Source: Pandoraea communis (lineage in GTDB: Bacteria; Pseudomonadota; Gammaproteobacteria; Burkholderiales; Burkholderiaceae). Taken from it: a DNA stretch of 64,000 bases. The translations under genes and the position numbers were made by a program. The stretch covers positions 124,001 to 188,000 of the forward strand of contig NZ_CABPSJ010000006.1 in assembly GCF_902459745.1 (NCBI RefSeq), in the 5' to 3' direction. This document shows positions 55,130 to 63,929 of this stretch, one piece after another; within the stretch, counting starts at the first letter, position 1, and each line of letters opens with the position of its first letter. The notes below the pieces were generated by a model that saw nothing but the letters and a program-made list of their open reading frames with translations, ran no database searches and was not told the DNA's origin.

Positions 55130-57030
55130 AACGGGACGCATGCTTACGCCTTTTGCCGAGGACTGCCATGTGCACGGCCACTCTTCTTTTCCCGGCGCTC
55201 GCGCCTGCGGCCGAAGTGGTGCCGCACGCCTACCGGCTACACGCCTTTTCCGTTTTCGCCGCGGTGATCGCACTCACGCTGATCGTCACCTGGTTCAGCG
55301 CGAGACGAGGCAAAGGCGTCAGCGAGTTCTACACCGCCGGAGGCGGCATTTCGGGCCGGAAAAACGGACTGGCTATTGCCGGCGACTATCTGTCCGCCGC
55401 CGCGTTCCTCGGTGTGTCCGGCCTGATCGCTCTGTACGGCTACGACGGCATGCTGTATCTGGTCGGCTTCTTCGCCGCGCTCATTCCGGTGCTGCTACTG
55501 GTCGCGGAACCGTGCCGCAATCTCGGGCGTTATACGTTCGGCGACGTTCTCGCCTACCGCCACAGCTTCAGAACCTCCAAGATGCTGGCCGCTTTTTCGA
55601 GCGTGATTATCGCGATCTTCTACATGATCCCGCAGATCGTCGGCGGCGCCGTGCTGCTCTACGCGCTGCTCGGCGTTCCCTACGAAGTATCCGTGCTGGC
55701 CGTCGGCGTCCTGATGCTGTTATACGTCACGTTCGGCGGCATGCGCGCCACCACGTGGGTGCAGATCATCAAGGCGGCACTGCTGCTCAGCATGTGCGGC
55801 CTACTGGCGATATTGTCCGTTGCGCCGTTTGGCTTCAACGTATCGACGCTGCTCGAAACGCTCTCGCACCAGCCCGCGTTGCGCGACTGGCTGCTCGCCT
55901 TGCACCACTTGACAGCCAGCGACAATACGCTCATCACGCGGACATTTTTCGAACCCGGCCTATACCTCAAGGATCCGGTCGAGCTCTTATCGCTGGGTCT
56001 CGCGCTAACGCTCGGCACGGCCGCGATGCCGCATATCCTGATGCGCTTGTTTTCCGTGAAGAACGCGCAGACTGCCCGCCAGTCCGTACTGTGGGCCATG
56101 CTGTGGATCGGCGGTTGTCACCTGCTGATCATCGTGATCGGATTTTCCGCTGCTTACTACGTCGGCGCGGCCGGCATTTCGTCGGCCGAAAAGGGAGGCA
56201 ATCTGGCCGCGCTGCTGCTCGCGCAACACCTTGGCGGCGGCGCATCGACGACTGGCGGCAACATACTGCTTGGCGCCGTGGCCGCGATCGCGTTCGCCAC
56301 AATCGTGGCGGTCGTCGCTGGCCTCACGCTGGCCGCCGCGTCGTCGCTTGCGCACGACGTTTATGTCGGCGTTATGAAGGGTGGCAATGCGTCGGAACAC
56401 GAACAGGTTCGAGCTGGCAAGGTAGCATCGGTCATCGTAGCGTTCATAGCTACAGGCGCAGGTTTGTTCGCCAAGGGCCAGAACGTCGCACATCTCGTCG
56501 GACTCGCCTACGCAGTCGCGGCGTCCGCCAATCTCCCGGCGTTGCTGGCGACGCTCTACTGGAAACGCTGCAACACTGTCGGCGTGATAGCCGGTGTGGT
56601 CGGCGGAGCGCTCGTCGCGATCGCCCTCGTGTTGGTGTCGCCGAACATGCAGTATCCGCTCGCCGTTCGCGCCGAGGCCACGCGCGCGCTCGAGGCATCC
56701 AACGCGCGGTTGGCCGCGCTCGACGCCGGAGGCGCGAACCGGTTTGCGGGGCCGGGCGATTTCTCCACTGCACGCGATGCCGCGCGCGCGAGCCGCGATG
56801 CGGCAAAATCCACGCTCGATGCGCTCGGCTCGCGCACGACCAGCCTTGTTGGCCTTCGGGAGCCGCTCGTATCGCTGCGCAATCCGGGTATCGTATCGGT
56901 ACCGCTCGGCTTCCTGTTCGTGGTGATCGGCTCGCTGCTGGGCCGCCGACGCGGATCGGAGACGAGGTGGAAAGCGCTTGTTCACCGGCGGGACAGCGGA
57001 GTCGGTGTCGCCCATGCCGTCGATCATTAA
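55126..57030 (+). CDS. Sodium:solute symporter (ActP-like)
   Basis: Membrane transporter of 634 residues with a signal-like first segment and about thirteen helices. ActP-type features are SEFYTAGGGISGRKNGLAIAGDY, YTFGDVLAYR and GTAAMPHILMRLFSV. A helical insertion rich in Ala/Arg (about 535-600) lies before the last membrane segment. AAGGAG precedes the ATG, which overlaps the DUF485 stop by 4 bases. It probably imports a short organic or amino acid used by the M20 and DadA-like enzymes to the right. The C-terminal tail after 625 is ordinary. Confidence 0.93.
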   Translation: MKRDACLRLLPRTAMCTATLLFPALAPAAEVVPHAYRLHAFSVFAAVIALTLIVTWFSARRGKGVSEFYTAGGGISGRKNGLAIAGDYLSAAAFLGVSGLIALYGYDGMLYLVGFFAALIPVLLLVAEPCRNLGRYTFGDVLAYRHSFRTSKMLAAFSSVIIAIFYMIPQIVGGAVLLYALLGVPYEVSVLAVGVLMLLYVTFGGMRATTWVQIIKAALLLSMCGLLAILSVAPFGFNVSTLLETLSHQPALRDWLLALHHLTASDNTLITRTFFEPGLYLKDPVELLSLGLALTLGTAAMPHILMRLFSVKNAQTARQSVLWAMLWIGGCHLLIIVIGFSAAYYVGAAGISSAEKGGNLAALLLAQHLGGGASTTGGNILLGAVAAIAFATIVAVVAGLTLAAASSLAHDVYVGVMKGGNASEHEQVRAGKVASVIVAFIATGAGLFAKGQNVAHLVGLAYAVAASANLPALLATLYWKRCNTVGVIAGVVGGALVAIALVLVSPNMQYPLAVRAEATRALEASNARLAALDAGGANRFAGPGDFSTARDAARASRDAAKSTLDALGSRTTSLVGLREPLVSLRNPGIVSVPLGFLFVVIGSLLGRRRGSETRWKALVHRRDSGVGVAHAVDH

Positions 57031-57070
57031 TACGCGCTCGCCGGGTCCTTCGTGGCCCGGCGGCGCCGGT

Positions 57071-58426
57071 TCAGGCCGAAAGCGTGGACGATGTCGTCTG
57101 GCATACCTTGACGAGTGCTTCGACGAAGTCGAGCGTTTCGGCCGGCGTCATTCGAGCAGCTGTCACACGGATACCTTGCCGCCCATCAAGACAGAACTCG
57201 TGCCCAGCCCGGACAAGCCAGCCCGCGGCGAACAACCGCTGCGCCACTTCGAGTTCATTCTGCAGAGGGACCCAAACATTGAGGCCGGCGCCGGGCAGCA
57301 CGTCGAACCCGCGCTTTTTCAGTGCGGCCGTCAGCAATTGGTGACGCTCGCGGTACGCGACGCCCGCCGCCGCGATCTTCTTCTGCACCGAGCCCGTCAT
57401 CACGAGTCCGAGCACGAGGCGCTGCACCAACGTGCTCACCCAGCCCATCCCGACGCTCTGGCGCCCCTCCAGACGCTGAACGGTCTGCGCGTCGCCGGTA
57501 GAAAACGCGATCCGATAGTCCGGCCCGAGCCCCTTCGACAGCGATCGCACCGTCAGCCAGCGCCGCGCGCCGGTGTGCCACGAATGGTAGGGCGCAAGGT
57601 TCAGCAAGTTCGTATGGTCGTCGTCAATGAACAGCACGTCGCTATTGTCGCCGACTGCTTTTCTCAGCTCGGACGCCCGCGTTCGCGACGTCACCACGCC
57701 AGTCGGATTATGGGCACGGCTCGTGGAAATAACAGCTTTGACCCCAGCCTTCAGCGCCTTGCGAAGGCTGGTCGGCACAATGCCTGCATGGTCGAGCGCA
57801 AGCGGCACGGCGTCGATGCCCATCGAACGAACGAGAGCATGCACGCTGATATAACCGGGGTTTTCGACTGCGACCCTGTCTCCCGCCCGGATGCCAGAAG
57901 CAATGAGCGCCCGCTCAATGAGGTCGAGTGCGCCGGCGGACACGAATATTCCGCCAGAAACCTCGATATGATCGTCGACGAACTGCATTCGCGCCCAGTC
58001 GACAAAAGCGTCGTCGTTCCGATGCTCACCATAAAGCCGGGGTTCGACGCTCATGCGCGCCATCGCCTCATGGATTTCGGTCTCGTCAGGAAGAAGAGAC
58101 ACATCGGGATTTCCATCTCTCACGAAGCGGGTCTGTGCAGCGCGGCCGGCCGCGTTGCGCGCGCTGGCCGCCGACGCGTGACGGCGCACGGTCGACCCTT
58201 GCCGCCCCTCCCCCGAGATCAGACCTCCGTCGCGAAGCTGCCGATAGGCGACCGCCACCGTGTTCTTGTTGATGCCGAGGCTCTCCGCGAGCGCGCGAAC
58301 CGTTGGCAGCGTATCGCCGGGTTTCAGACGATCTTCGAGTATCGCGCACTCGATAGCGCGCCTGATTGCGTCGGCTTTTCCCTCGGATGGACTGCCGTTG
58401 TCCAGATCGATGACGAGCGTTTCCAT
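57071..58426 (-). CDS. MocR-type regulator (GntR domain fused to aminotransferase)
   Basis: Regulator of 451 residues. The N-terminal GntR helix-turn-helix (TVRALAESLGINKNTVAVAYRQL) is joined by a linker to an aminotransferase class I/II domain. The PLP pocket looks intact: HNPTG, FIDDDH and the lysine in SLSKGLGPDYR. The start METLVID at 58426 matches the family. An inverted repeat lies 16 bases upstream. It is divergent from the M20 peptidase gene and convergent with the symporter gene; control of amino-acid use is likely. Confidence 0.93.
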   Translation of the reverse strand: METLVIDLDNGSPSEGKADAIRRAIECAILEDRLKPGDTLPTVRALAESLGINKNTVAVAYRQLRDGGLISGEGRQGSTVRRHASAASARNAAGRAAQTRFVRDGNPDVSLLPDETEIHEAMARMSVEPRLYGEHRNDDAFVDWARMQFVDDHIEVSGGIFVSAGALDLIERALIASGIRAGDRVAVENPGYISVHALVRSMGIDAVPLALDHAGIVPTSLRKALKAGVKAVISTSRAHNPTGVVTSRTRASELRKAVGDNSDVLFIDDDHTNLLNLAPYHSWHTGARRWLTVRSLSKGLGPDYRIAFSTGDAQTVQRLEGRQSVGMGWVSTLVQRLVLGLVMTGSVQKKIAAAGVAYRERHQLLTAALKKRGFDVLPGAGLNVWVPLQNELEVAQRLFAAGWLVRAGHEFCLDGRQGIRVTAARMTPAETLDFVEALVKVCQTTSSTLSA

Positions 58427-58441
58427 GAATTCCCCATGCTT

Positions 58442-58459
58442 GATAAGACATATCTTATC
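58442..58459. promoter_or_regulatory. Inverted repeat at the MocR promoter
   Basis: GATAAGA-N4-TCTTATC, perfect 7-base arms, 16 bases before the MocR start and in the gap shared with the M20 peptidase gene. A likely self-control operator; MocR proteins commonly bind their own divergent promoter. Confidence 0.55.
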
Positions 58460-58594
58460 TGACAATGGGACAAGGCCATTGACTTGTTCCAGACGGATTC
58501 CGCGCTTTCCTTGGAAAAGCAGGAGAAGTCAGTATTTCCATGGTACGAACTCCAGTTCATCACCAATACGTAACCCACCCGAGCGGACAGACCC

Positions 58595-59767
58595 ATGATG
58601 GATGACACACTTTTTGACCCGGTTCTCCTCACACAGCGCATGGTACAAACCCAGACCGTCAACCCGCCCGGCGACGAGCTGCTGCTGGCCGTGAAACTTA
58701 AGGACCTGCTGAGCGAATTGGGACTTCACACCCTCGTTCAGGAAATCGCGCCCGGCCGCGCAAACCTGATCGCATGGAGTCTCGGCTCGACCAGCCCCCG
58801 CCTGTGCTTCACCGGGCACCTCGACACCGTTCCGTTCGGCGTCGCCAGTTGGAGGGCTTCGCCGCTGAGCGGGCACATCGACGGCGACCGATTGTACGGA
58901 CGCGGCTCGTCCGACATGAAAGGCGGTATTGCGGCCTTCGTGTCGGCGCTCAAGCGTTATAAGGACCGTCAAGGAGCGCTACCCTGCGTACTGGTGATCC
59001 TGACCGCGGGCGAAGAGACCGGCTGCGAGGGGGCGAAGCGCCTGATCGAACTGTGCGTGCCCGACCTGAACGTTGGTGCGATGATCGTCGGCGAGCCGAC
59101 CTCGAATCAATGCGCGATCGGCCATAAAGGCGCGCTCTGGCTGCATGCCCAAACGTCCGGATGCGCAGCGCACGGCGCAATGCCGGAACTGGGCGACAAC
59201 GCGATCTATCACGCGTCGGACGCGATCCAGCGGCTGCGGATCTTTGACTTCGAGACTCCCGACGATCCGCTGCTCGGCCGCCCGTCGCTGAATGTCGGAA
59301 CGATCGCGGGCGGAACGAACGTCAATTCAGTTCCCGACGCCGCCACGTTTTCGATCGACGTCCGTACAGTCGGTGGCACTTCGCACGACGCGCTGGTCGA
59401 TCGCCTCGGCGCGTATCTCGGGCAGAAGGTACGGCTGTCCGCCGCCGTCGATGTTCCCGCGCTGACCAACGAACTGGAGAATCCGTGGCTCAGCTACGCG
59501 ATTGAAACCACCGAGGCCGCAACCGGCGTTCGAGCGGGACAAACAACCGTCGCCTACTTCAGCGATGGCCCAGTGCTGAGAGACTGGCTCGGCGAAGTAC
59601 CGACCGTGATTCTTGGACCCGGCGAAGCCTCCCAGGCCCATCAAACCGACGAATGGTGCAGCGTGCAGCGCATTCTTCAATGCACCGGGATCTATCTGCA
59701 ACTGATCTCCGGCTGGCAGGCGTCCGCCGGCGCAAGTTCGCAAATGCACGCCGCGACGACGTCATGA
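58595..59767 (+). CDS. M20 family peptidase (ArgE/acetylornithine-deacetylase-like)
   Basis: Zinc metallohydrolase of 390 residues. The M20 metal and catalytic sites are visible: TGHLDTVPFG, GRGSSDMKGG, the general-base glutamate in AGEETGCEGA, and GEPTS. A dimerisation domain lies at about 170-285 and an HQTDEW histidine near the end. Such enzymes release an amino acid from an N-acyl form or a dipeptide. It is divergent from MocR. ATGs at 58595 and 58598 are both possible. Confidence 0.93.
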   Translation: MMDDTLFDPVLLTQRMVQTQTVNPPGDELLLAVKLKDLLSELGLHTLVQEIAPGRANLIAWSLGSTSPRLCFTGHLDTVPFGVASWRASPLSGHIDGDRLYGRGSSDMKGGIAAFVSALKRYKDRQGALPCVLVILTAGEETGCEGAKRLIELCVPDLNVGAMIVGEPTSNQCAIGHKGALWLHAQTSGCAAHGAMPELGDNAIYHASDAIQRLRIFDFETPDDPLLGRPSLNVGTIAGGTNVNSVPDAATFSIDVRTVGGTSHDALVDRLGAYLGQKVRLSAAVDVPALTNELENPWLSYAIETTEAATGVRAGQTTVAYFSDGPVLRDWLGEVPTVILGPGEASQAHQTDEWCSVQRILQCTGIYLQLISGWQASAGASSQMHAATTS

Positions 59768-59831
59768 CTGAATTTTCGTATTGAAAAAGTGGCATCTATC
59801 ATGTAGCGTTTCGTTGTTCTACACATGCAGT

Positions 59832-60012
59832 ACGGGAGAGATCGTTCCTCGAGAACGACGCCGACGGAGCAACCGCCCCGGAAACTCTCAGGCAAAAGGA
59901 CCGTGCTGCCGGAACATCTGGAGAGCGGCGCTTCGTGCGCCCACCGAAGGGGAGCCCCCAGCCGCGAGGCCACCATGCGGGCGAAACTCTCAGGTACATG
60001 GACAGATGGGGC
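59832..60012 (+). promoter_or_regulatory. Tandem glycine riboswitch
   Basis: Two aptamers in a row. The first (59832 to about 59905) has GGGAGAGA, CGCCGACGGAGCAACCGCCC and GAAACTCTCAGGCAAAAGGACCG. The second (about 59919-60012) has GGAGAGCGGC, CACCGAAGGGG and GCGAAACTCTCAGGTACATGGAC. Both share the conserved core of the glycine class. It ends about 58 bases before the DadA-like gene, which it must control; there is no terminator hairpin that I can see. Confidence 0.93.
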
Positions 60013-60070
60013 ATCGGCGCCGGTTTGAATCCACCACGGCCGGCGATGCTCAACTCATCTGGATCATGTC

Positions 60071-61276
60071 ATGCCACGAATCGCCATCATCGGCGCCGGC
60101 ATTACCGGCGTCACCACTGCGTATGCGCTCATGCAGCGCGGTTATCAGGTCACCGTTTTCGAGCGGCATCGCTATGCCGCGATGGAGACATCGTTCGCGA
60201 ACGGTGGGCAATTGTCCGCGAGCAATGCGGAAGTCTGGAACAGCCGCGCGACCGTATTCAAGGGGCTGCGCTGGATGTTCACGCGCAATGCACCGCTGCT
60301 GCTCAATCCCCGGCCGAGTTGGCACAAGTACAGCTGGATCGGCGAATTTCTGCGCCAGATTCCGAACTACCGCAATAACACGATCGAAACCGTACGTCTC
60401 GCGATTGCGGCGCGCGAGCGCCTGTTTGACATCGCGGAACGCGAGGGTATTCAGTTCGATCATGAGCGGCGCGGCATCCTGCATTTTTACGCCACGCGCA
60501 AGGAGCACGAGGCAGCGGCGCGCGTCAACGAACTGCTGCGTGCCGGGGGACTCGACCGGCGATCCGTTACGCCGGAGGAGATCAAAACCATCGAGCCAGC
60601 CCTGAATGGTAGTTTCTTCGGCGGATTCTTTACGGAGTCCGATTCGACCGGTGACATCCACAAGTTCACGCGTGGCCTTTCGGCCGCATGCGAACGGCTT
60701 GGCACAAAGTTCCATTACGACACGGACGTGCAAGCGATCGATTCGCTCGGCGGCGGCCGTATCGCGATTACCCGCACCGCAGGTCGCGATACGTTCGATG
60801 GCGTAGTGATCTGCGCAGGCGTAGGAAGCCGGTCGCTCGCGGCGATGGTTGGCGACCACGTGAATGTCTATCCTGTGAAGGGATATTCGATAACCGTGCA
60901 TCTCGACGATGAGGCGAGCCGTCGAAGCGCGCCGTGGGTCAGCCTGCTCGACGATCACGCGAAAATCGTAACGAGCCGGCTTGGCGTCGACCGCTTCCGC
61001 GTCGCGGGCACTGCGGAATTCAATGGCGTGAACCGCGATATTCGTGCGGATCGGGTGGAGCCTCTGGTCCAATGGACGCGCCGATACTTTCCGGGCGCTT
61101 CGACCGAACGGGTAGTTCCATGGACCGGCCTGCGCCCCATGCTCCCGAGCATGCTGCCGCGCATTGGGCGTGGCAAACGCCCGGGGATTTTCTATAACAC
61201 GGGGCACGGACATCTTGGTTGGACGCTCTCTGCCGCAACGGCGGAGGCCGTGTCGTCCTTGATAGATAACCGCTAA
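60071..61276 (+). CDS. dadA: FAD-dependent D-amino-acid dehydrogenase-like (DadA/glycine-oxidase-like)
   Basis: Flavoenzyme of 401 residues. It has the FAD motif IIGAGITGVTTAYALMQRGY at the start, ASFANGGQLSAS-like DadA signature (SFANGGQLSAS), VNVYPVKGYSI and the C-terminal TGHGHLGWTLSAATAE. DadA oxidises D-amino acids; related enzymes oxidise glycine. The glycine riboswitch in its leader indicates that glycine is the signal and perhaps the substrate. The ribosome site is weak, as often with riboswitch-controlled genes. Confidence 0.93.
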   Translation: MPRIAIIGAGITGVTTAYALMQRGYQVTVFERHRYAAMETSFANGGQLSASNAEVWNSRATVFKGLRWMFTRNAPLLLNPRPSWHKYSWIGEFLRQIPNYRNNTIETVRLAIAARERLFDIAEREGIQFDHERRGILHFYATRKEHEAAARVNELLRAGGLDRRSVTPEEIKTIEPALNGSFFGGFFTESDSTGDIHKFTRGLSAACERLGTKFHYDTDVQAIDSLGGGRIAITRTAGRDTFDGVVICAGVGSRSLAAMVGDHVNVYPVKGYSITVHLDDEASRRSAPWVSLLDDHAKIVTSRLGVDRFRVAGTAEFNGVNRDIRADRVEPLVQWTRRYFPGASTERVVPWTGLRPMLPSMLPRIGRGKRPGIFYNTGHGHLGWTLSAATAEAVSSLIDNR

Positions 61277-61350
61277 TCCTCGGGCAATGAGTTCTGTGGA
61301 CACATTCGGCCCACATTCGTGACTGCTCGCTTCGACAAACGCCGGACCAC

Positions 61351-61800
61351 ATGGCCTGGACTCATCGCCATGTGGTCTGGCGCGCTCCCTCCGATAATCG
61401 GCCAGCCAACCGTTTCCGCGCGTCTGCGGGATTCGACCAACGCGCCGCTGCGTTCTGCGACGTCGATATCAGGCGAGACCTTGCGAGGCTACCCGTGCGA
61501 CTGGCAAATAGGAAGATTGAACACAACCCGAGATCCACTCGATTGATCGTAGACGAACGCGGCCGGCCTTTGGGGCATGCGGCGCTCCGCTTCAGGTTCG
61601 ACCGCGCCCGGGAAGCAGCAGGGATCGCAAGGGACGAATTTCAGTTTCGCGACCTCAGGGCAAAAGCGGGGACGGACAGGGAATCGAAATCAGATTTGCG
61701 CGAAGCGCAATCACGCCTCGGCCATACCAGTGTCGGCACGACCGAGCACTACGTTAGAAGGAGGGGTAAAGCCGTCAAACCGAACGTATGCCGTTTGTAG
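61351..61800 (+). pseudogene. Tyrosine recombinase (phage integrase) C-terminal relic
   Basis: Only the C-terminal part of an integrase is readable: LIVDERGRPLGHAALRFRFDRAR, then FQFRDLRAKAGTD with the conserved arginine, LGHTSVGTTEHYVRRR with the HxxR-like box and the tyrosine, and VKPNV. The sequence before it (from about 61430) matches poorly and a long central part is missing. It lies directly left of a tRNA-Thr fragment, as integrases usually lie next to their attachment site. Confidence 0.8.
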
Positions 61801-61832
61801 AAGATTGATCTAAACGTAGAACAAAAAGAAAA

Positions 61833-61854
61833 CGGGTCCCATCTCTGGGACCCG
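61833..61854 (-). terminator. Terminator beyond the tRNA-Thr fragment
   Basis: Hairpin with 8-base arms CGGGTCCC/GGGACCCG and a 6-base loop. Read leftward it follows the tRNA fragment's 3' end by 9 bases and is followed by TTTTCTTTTTG, a good Rho-independent terminator. Confidence 0.75.
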
Positions 61855-61863
61855 CTTCAATAT

Positions 61864-61908
61864 TGGTGCGGCTGCAGGACTCGAACCCGCCACCTGATGA
61901 TGACAAAG
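61864..61908 (-). other. 3' half of a tRNA-Thr (UGU) gene, probable attachment-site remnant
   Basis: The last 45 bases of a tRNA-Thr: from the anticodon loop with TGT, through CATCAGGTGG and the T-arm GGGTTCGAGTCC, to the CCA end. The acceptor arm is one base short and no 5' half lies to the right. Elements that insert in tRNA genes leave such a copy at one end. Confidence 0.75.
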
Positions 61909-62218
61909 CCCTAGAAATTTCGTGATGCATCAAGGTCATGCATGAGAATTTTATCTACAACTCTCCGGACGATGCTTTCCCGGAAACCAAGCCGGCTGGT
62001 GCGTCAAAAGTCGTTTGTAGAACGGGCACCTGCGCCGAGCTTTGTTCGTTATTGCCCACCATACGTCACAAACGTTTTCGCCGCGCGTCGAAACGTTTCG
62101 AGTGTCGACGCATAGGCTGGGATATTCGGAAGTTGCTGAAACGCAAGGCTCAGCACTCCTGCGATGATGGATTCAGTCGTTAGCGCGGCTAAATCCATCA
62201 ACATCTCAGGAGACTCTG

Positions 62219-62527
62219 ATGAGTGATTCAAACAGGAGCGACGGGAAGGACGAAGGAAACGGTGGTCAAGGCGATGGCGGCTTCGACCTCCCCAAGTCGT
62301 TGACGCGTGAAGGGCATGTTGTCTGGTTCCACGAATACAGGAAGTACCTCGGTTACGCTTGGGACGAGACCGCGGGAGAAATCAGGCGAGCGCATGTGTC
62401 CGACCCTGAGCACGCGATTTACTTCGATACGTTCGCGGAGGCGATGGTAGCGACGGATAGGTTGATGGGGCCTCACGTCATTCTTCACGCGTCGAAGCAA
62501 GGCGAGAAACCGCGATTGGTGCGGTAA
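62219..62527 (+). CDS. Hypothetical protein of the right-hand island
   Basis: Predicted 102-residue soluble protein. The first 25 residues are Gly/Asp-rich and disordered; the rest (VWFHEYRKYLGYAWDETAG...DPEHAIYFDTFAEAMVATDRL) looks folded. AGGAGA lies 7 bases before the ATG, which supports translation. I do not recognise the family. It is in the stretch between two integrase relics and so is probably mobile cargo. Confidence 0.6.
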   Translation: MSDSNRSDGKDEGNGGQGDGGFDLPKSLTREGHVVWFHEYRKYLGYAWDETAGEIRRAHVSDPEHAIYFDTFAEAMVATDRLMGPHVILHASKQGEKPRLVR

Positions 62528-62609
62528 CCGTTGTTGCGGCCCATCCGATGCGGTGGGCCGTTATCCGCTACCTCCGGCCCCACCCCGCATTTCGTCAAGC
62601 CACTACCGG

Positions 62610-62768
62610 CTAATATCTCTTATGTTCGTTTTCGGCGGTTGCTTGTACTTCAAATTCGGATAGACAGCGATTGGCGTCAAAACGGATGAGACGCACGCTG
62701 TTGGCCTTCATCACCGCATTTTTCTCGTCGCGCAATGCCTGTTCGGACGTAGCTGGCGTCGGCGTCGC
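62610..62768 (-). pseudogene. Possible coding relic, C-terminal end of an unknown protein
   Basis: A 52-codon open stretch bounded by an in-frame stop on its 5' side reads protein-like: ALRDEKNAVMKANSVRLIRF, then DANRCLSEFEVQATAENEHK. A start could only be an internal TTG, GTG or ATG. It may be the end of a gene cut by rearrangement. The rest of the 350-base gap between the two island genes shows nothing. Confidence 0.3.
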
Positions 62769-62878
62769 CTATCACGGAAAAGTTTAACTCTGCTTTCAAG
62801 GGCTTTACGCGTCTCCCTAACGCGTACTCTTTGCCTCAGAGGAGGCCCCCCGGTTACCTACAGCAAGGAGGGCACAAC

Positions 62879-63586
62879 GTGGCAAAATTCTTAAATACCA
62901 GCGCGACGAACTACTTTCTCGAAGAGTTGATCAAAGGAGCGGTTGACCGCCTCATTTTGATAAGCCCATTCCTGAAGCTGAATGACCGTATCAAGGAGCT
63001 TCTATCGGACAAGAATCGTCTGAAAATTGACGTCAGGCTGATATACGGAAAGAGTGAGTTGCAACCGCAGGAAATCGAATGGCTTCGAGGTCTGACCTAC
63101 GTTCGTACCAGCTACTGCAAGAACTTGCACGCCAAGTGTTATATGAGCGAGGAGTTGTGCGTGGTTACAAGCCTGAATCTTTATGAGTTTAGTCAGGTTA
63201 ATAACAACGAGATGGGGATGCTCGTTCGAAGATCTGAGGATGCGGAGTTGTATCGAGATGTCTACGAAGAAGCCCAACGCATTATTCGTATCAGCGAAGA
63301 AGTCCGCATTTCGTTGGAACGTCCTGTCGAAAGTTGCGCAGAAGTGGTGGCGAAGGAGGATCGCGCTGCTAGCCTGACAATTGAAAAGCTCACGTCGTCA
63401 AAGCTTGGTAGACGTCTTGGCATGCGCACGAACGAACTTCTGGAACGTGCTGTCGCTGCCGGGTATTTAGCGTTACAACACGGCGAATATGTCCTCTCGA
63501 CTCAAGGGGCAAGTGCGGGCATCGAGTTTGTCGCGAAGTCCCGGCATGGCGCTTATTATCTGTGGCCCGAGAACATCTCACTCTGA
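62879..63586 (+). CDS. PLD-like domain protein of the right-hand island
   Basis: Protein of 235 residues. The first 150 resemble a phospholipase-D-like nuclease domain: LILISPFLKLNDRIKELL, then the HKD-type motif HAKCYMSEELCVVTSLNL followed by NNEMG. Only one HKD motif is present, so a dimer would form the active site. The last 60 residues (LGRRLGMRTNELLERAVAAGY) look like a separate winged-helix-like domain. AAGGAGG 8 bases before the GTG at 62879 fixes the start. The position between integrase relics suggests mobile cargo, perhaps a nuclease with a defence role. Confidence 0.78.
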   Translation: MAKFLNTSATNYFLEELIKGAVDRLILISPFLKLNDRIKELLSDKNRLKIDVRLIYGKSELQPQEIEWLRGLTYVRTSYCKNLHAKCYMSEELCVVTSLNLYEFSQVNNNEMGMLVRRSEDAELYRDVYEEAQRIIRISEEVRISLERPVESCAEVVAKEDRAASLTIEKLTSSKLGRRLGMRTNELLERAVAAGYLALQHGEYVLSTQGASAGIEFVAKSRHGAYYLWPENISL

Positions 63587-63639
63587 CAACCGGACAGCAA
63601 ATGACGACGAGGTTTTACCTGCGTCTCGTCGTCTTCCCT

Positions 63640-63698
63640 CCACCATGACTGAGCATTACGTTCGAAGGCGAGGCGTCAAAGTTACGCCAACCAAGTAG
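63640..63698 (+). pseudogene. Second integrase C-terminal relic
   Basis: A 17-codon tail reading MTEHYVRRRGVKVTPTK repeats the last residues of tyrosine recombinases, including the catalytic tyrosine. It is nearly the same as the end of the relic at 61745-61790. Nothing upstream in its frame resembles an integrase, so only the extreme end has survived. Confidence 0.65.
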
Positions 63699-63888
63699 AT
63701 TCGGCAGGCGTTTAGATTTCCTATTTCGGAAAACTTGTCCGGACGACTGCCGTTTCACTTCATGCCGCTCATCGGCTTCACACCACGCGGCGCCCAACCA
63801 AAAGCACCAATATGGTGCAATTATGGAACTATGCGCCCATGTGATGGCCATTTATTGCAGATATTGCACTTATTGCATTTGAAAGAAT

Positions 63889-63929
63889 CCTCAGCTAAGC
63901 CGGCTCACAAGAAGCCAGCTTAGCTGAGG
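63889..63929. terminator. Long hairpin near the right edge
   Basis: Perfect 12-base arms CCTCAGCTAAGC/GCTTAGCTGAGG, with four more pairs inside (GGCT/AGCC) after one mismatch. On the plus strand a T-rich run (TTGTTTTTT) follows after about 8 bases, so it can be a Rho-independent terminator. No gene with a clear start runs into it within the window. Confidence 0.5.

Noticed and set aside
62049-62231. A 60-codon leftward frame with a hydrophobic middle part
   Set aside because: It would start with TTG, has no ribosome site and overlaps the better-supported start of the 102-residue gene.
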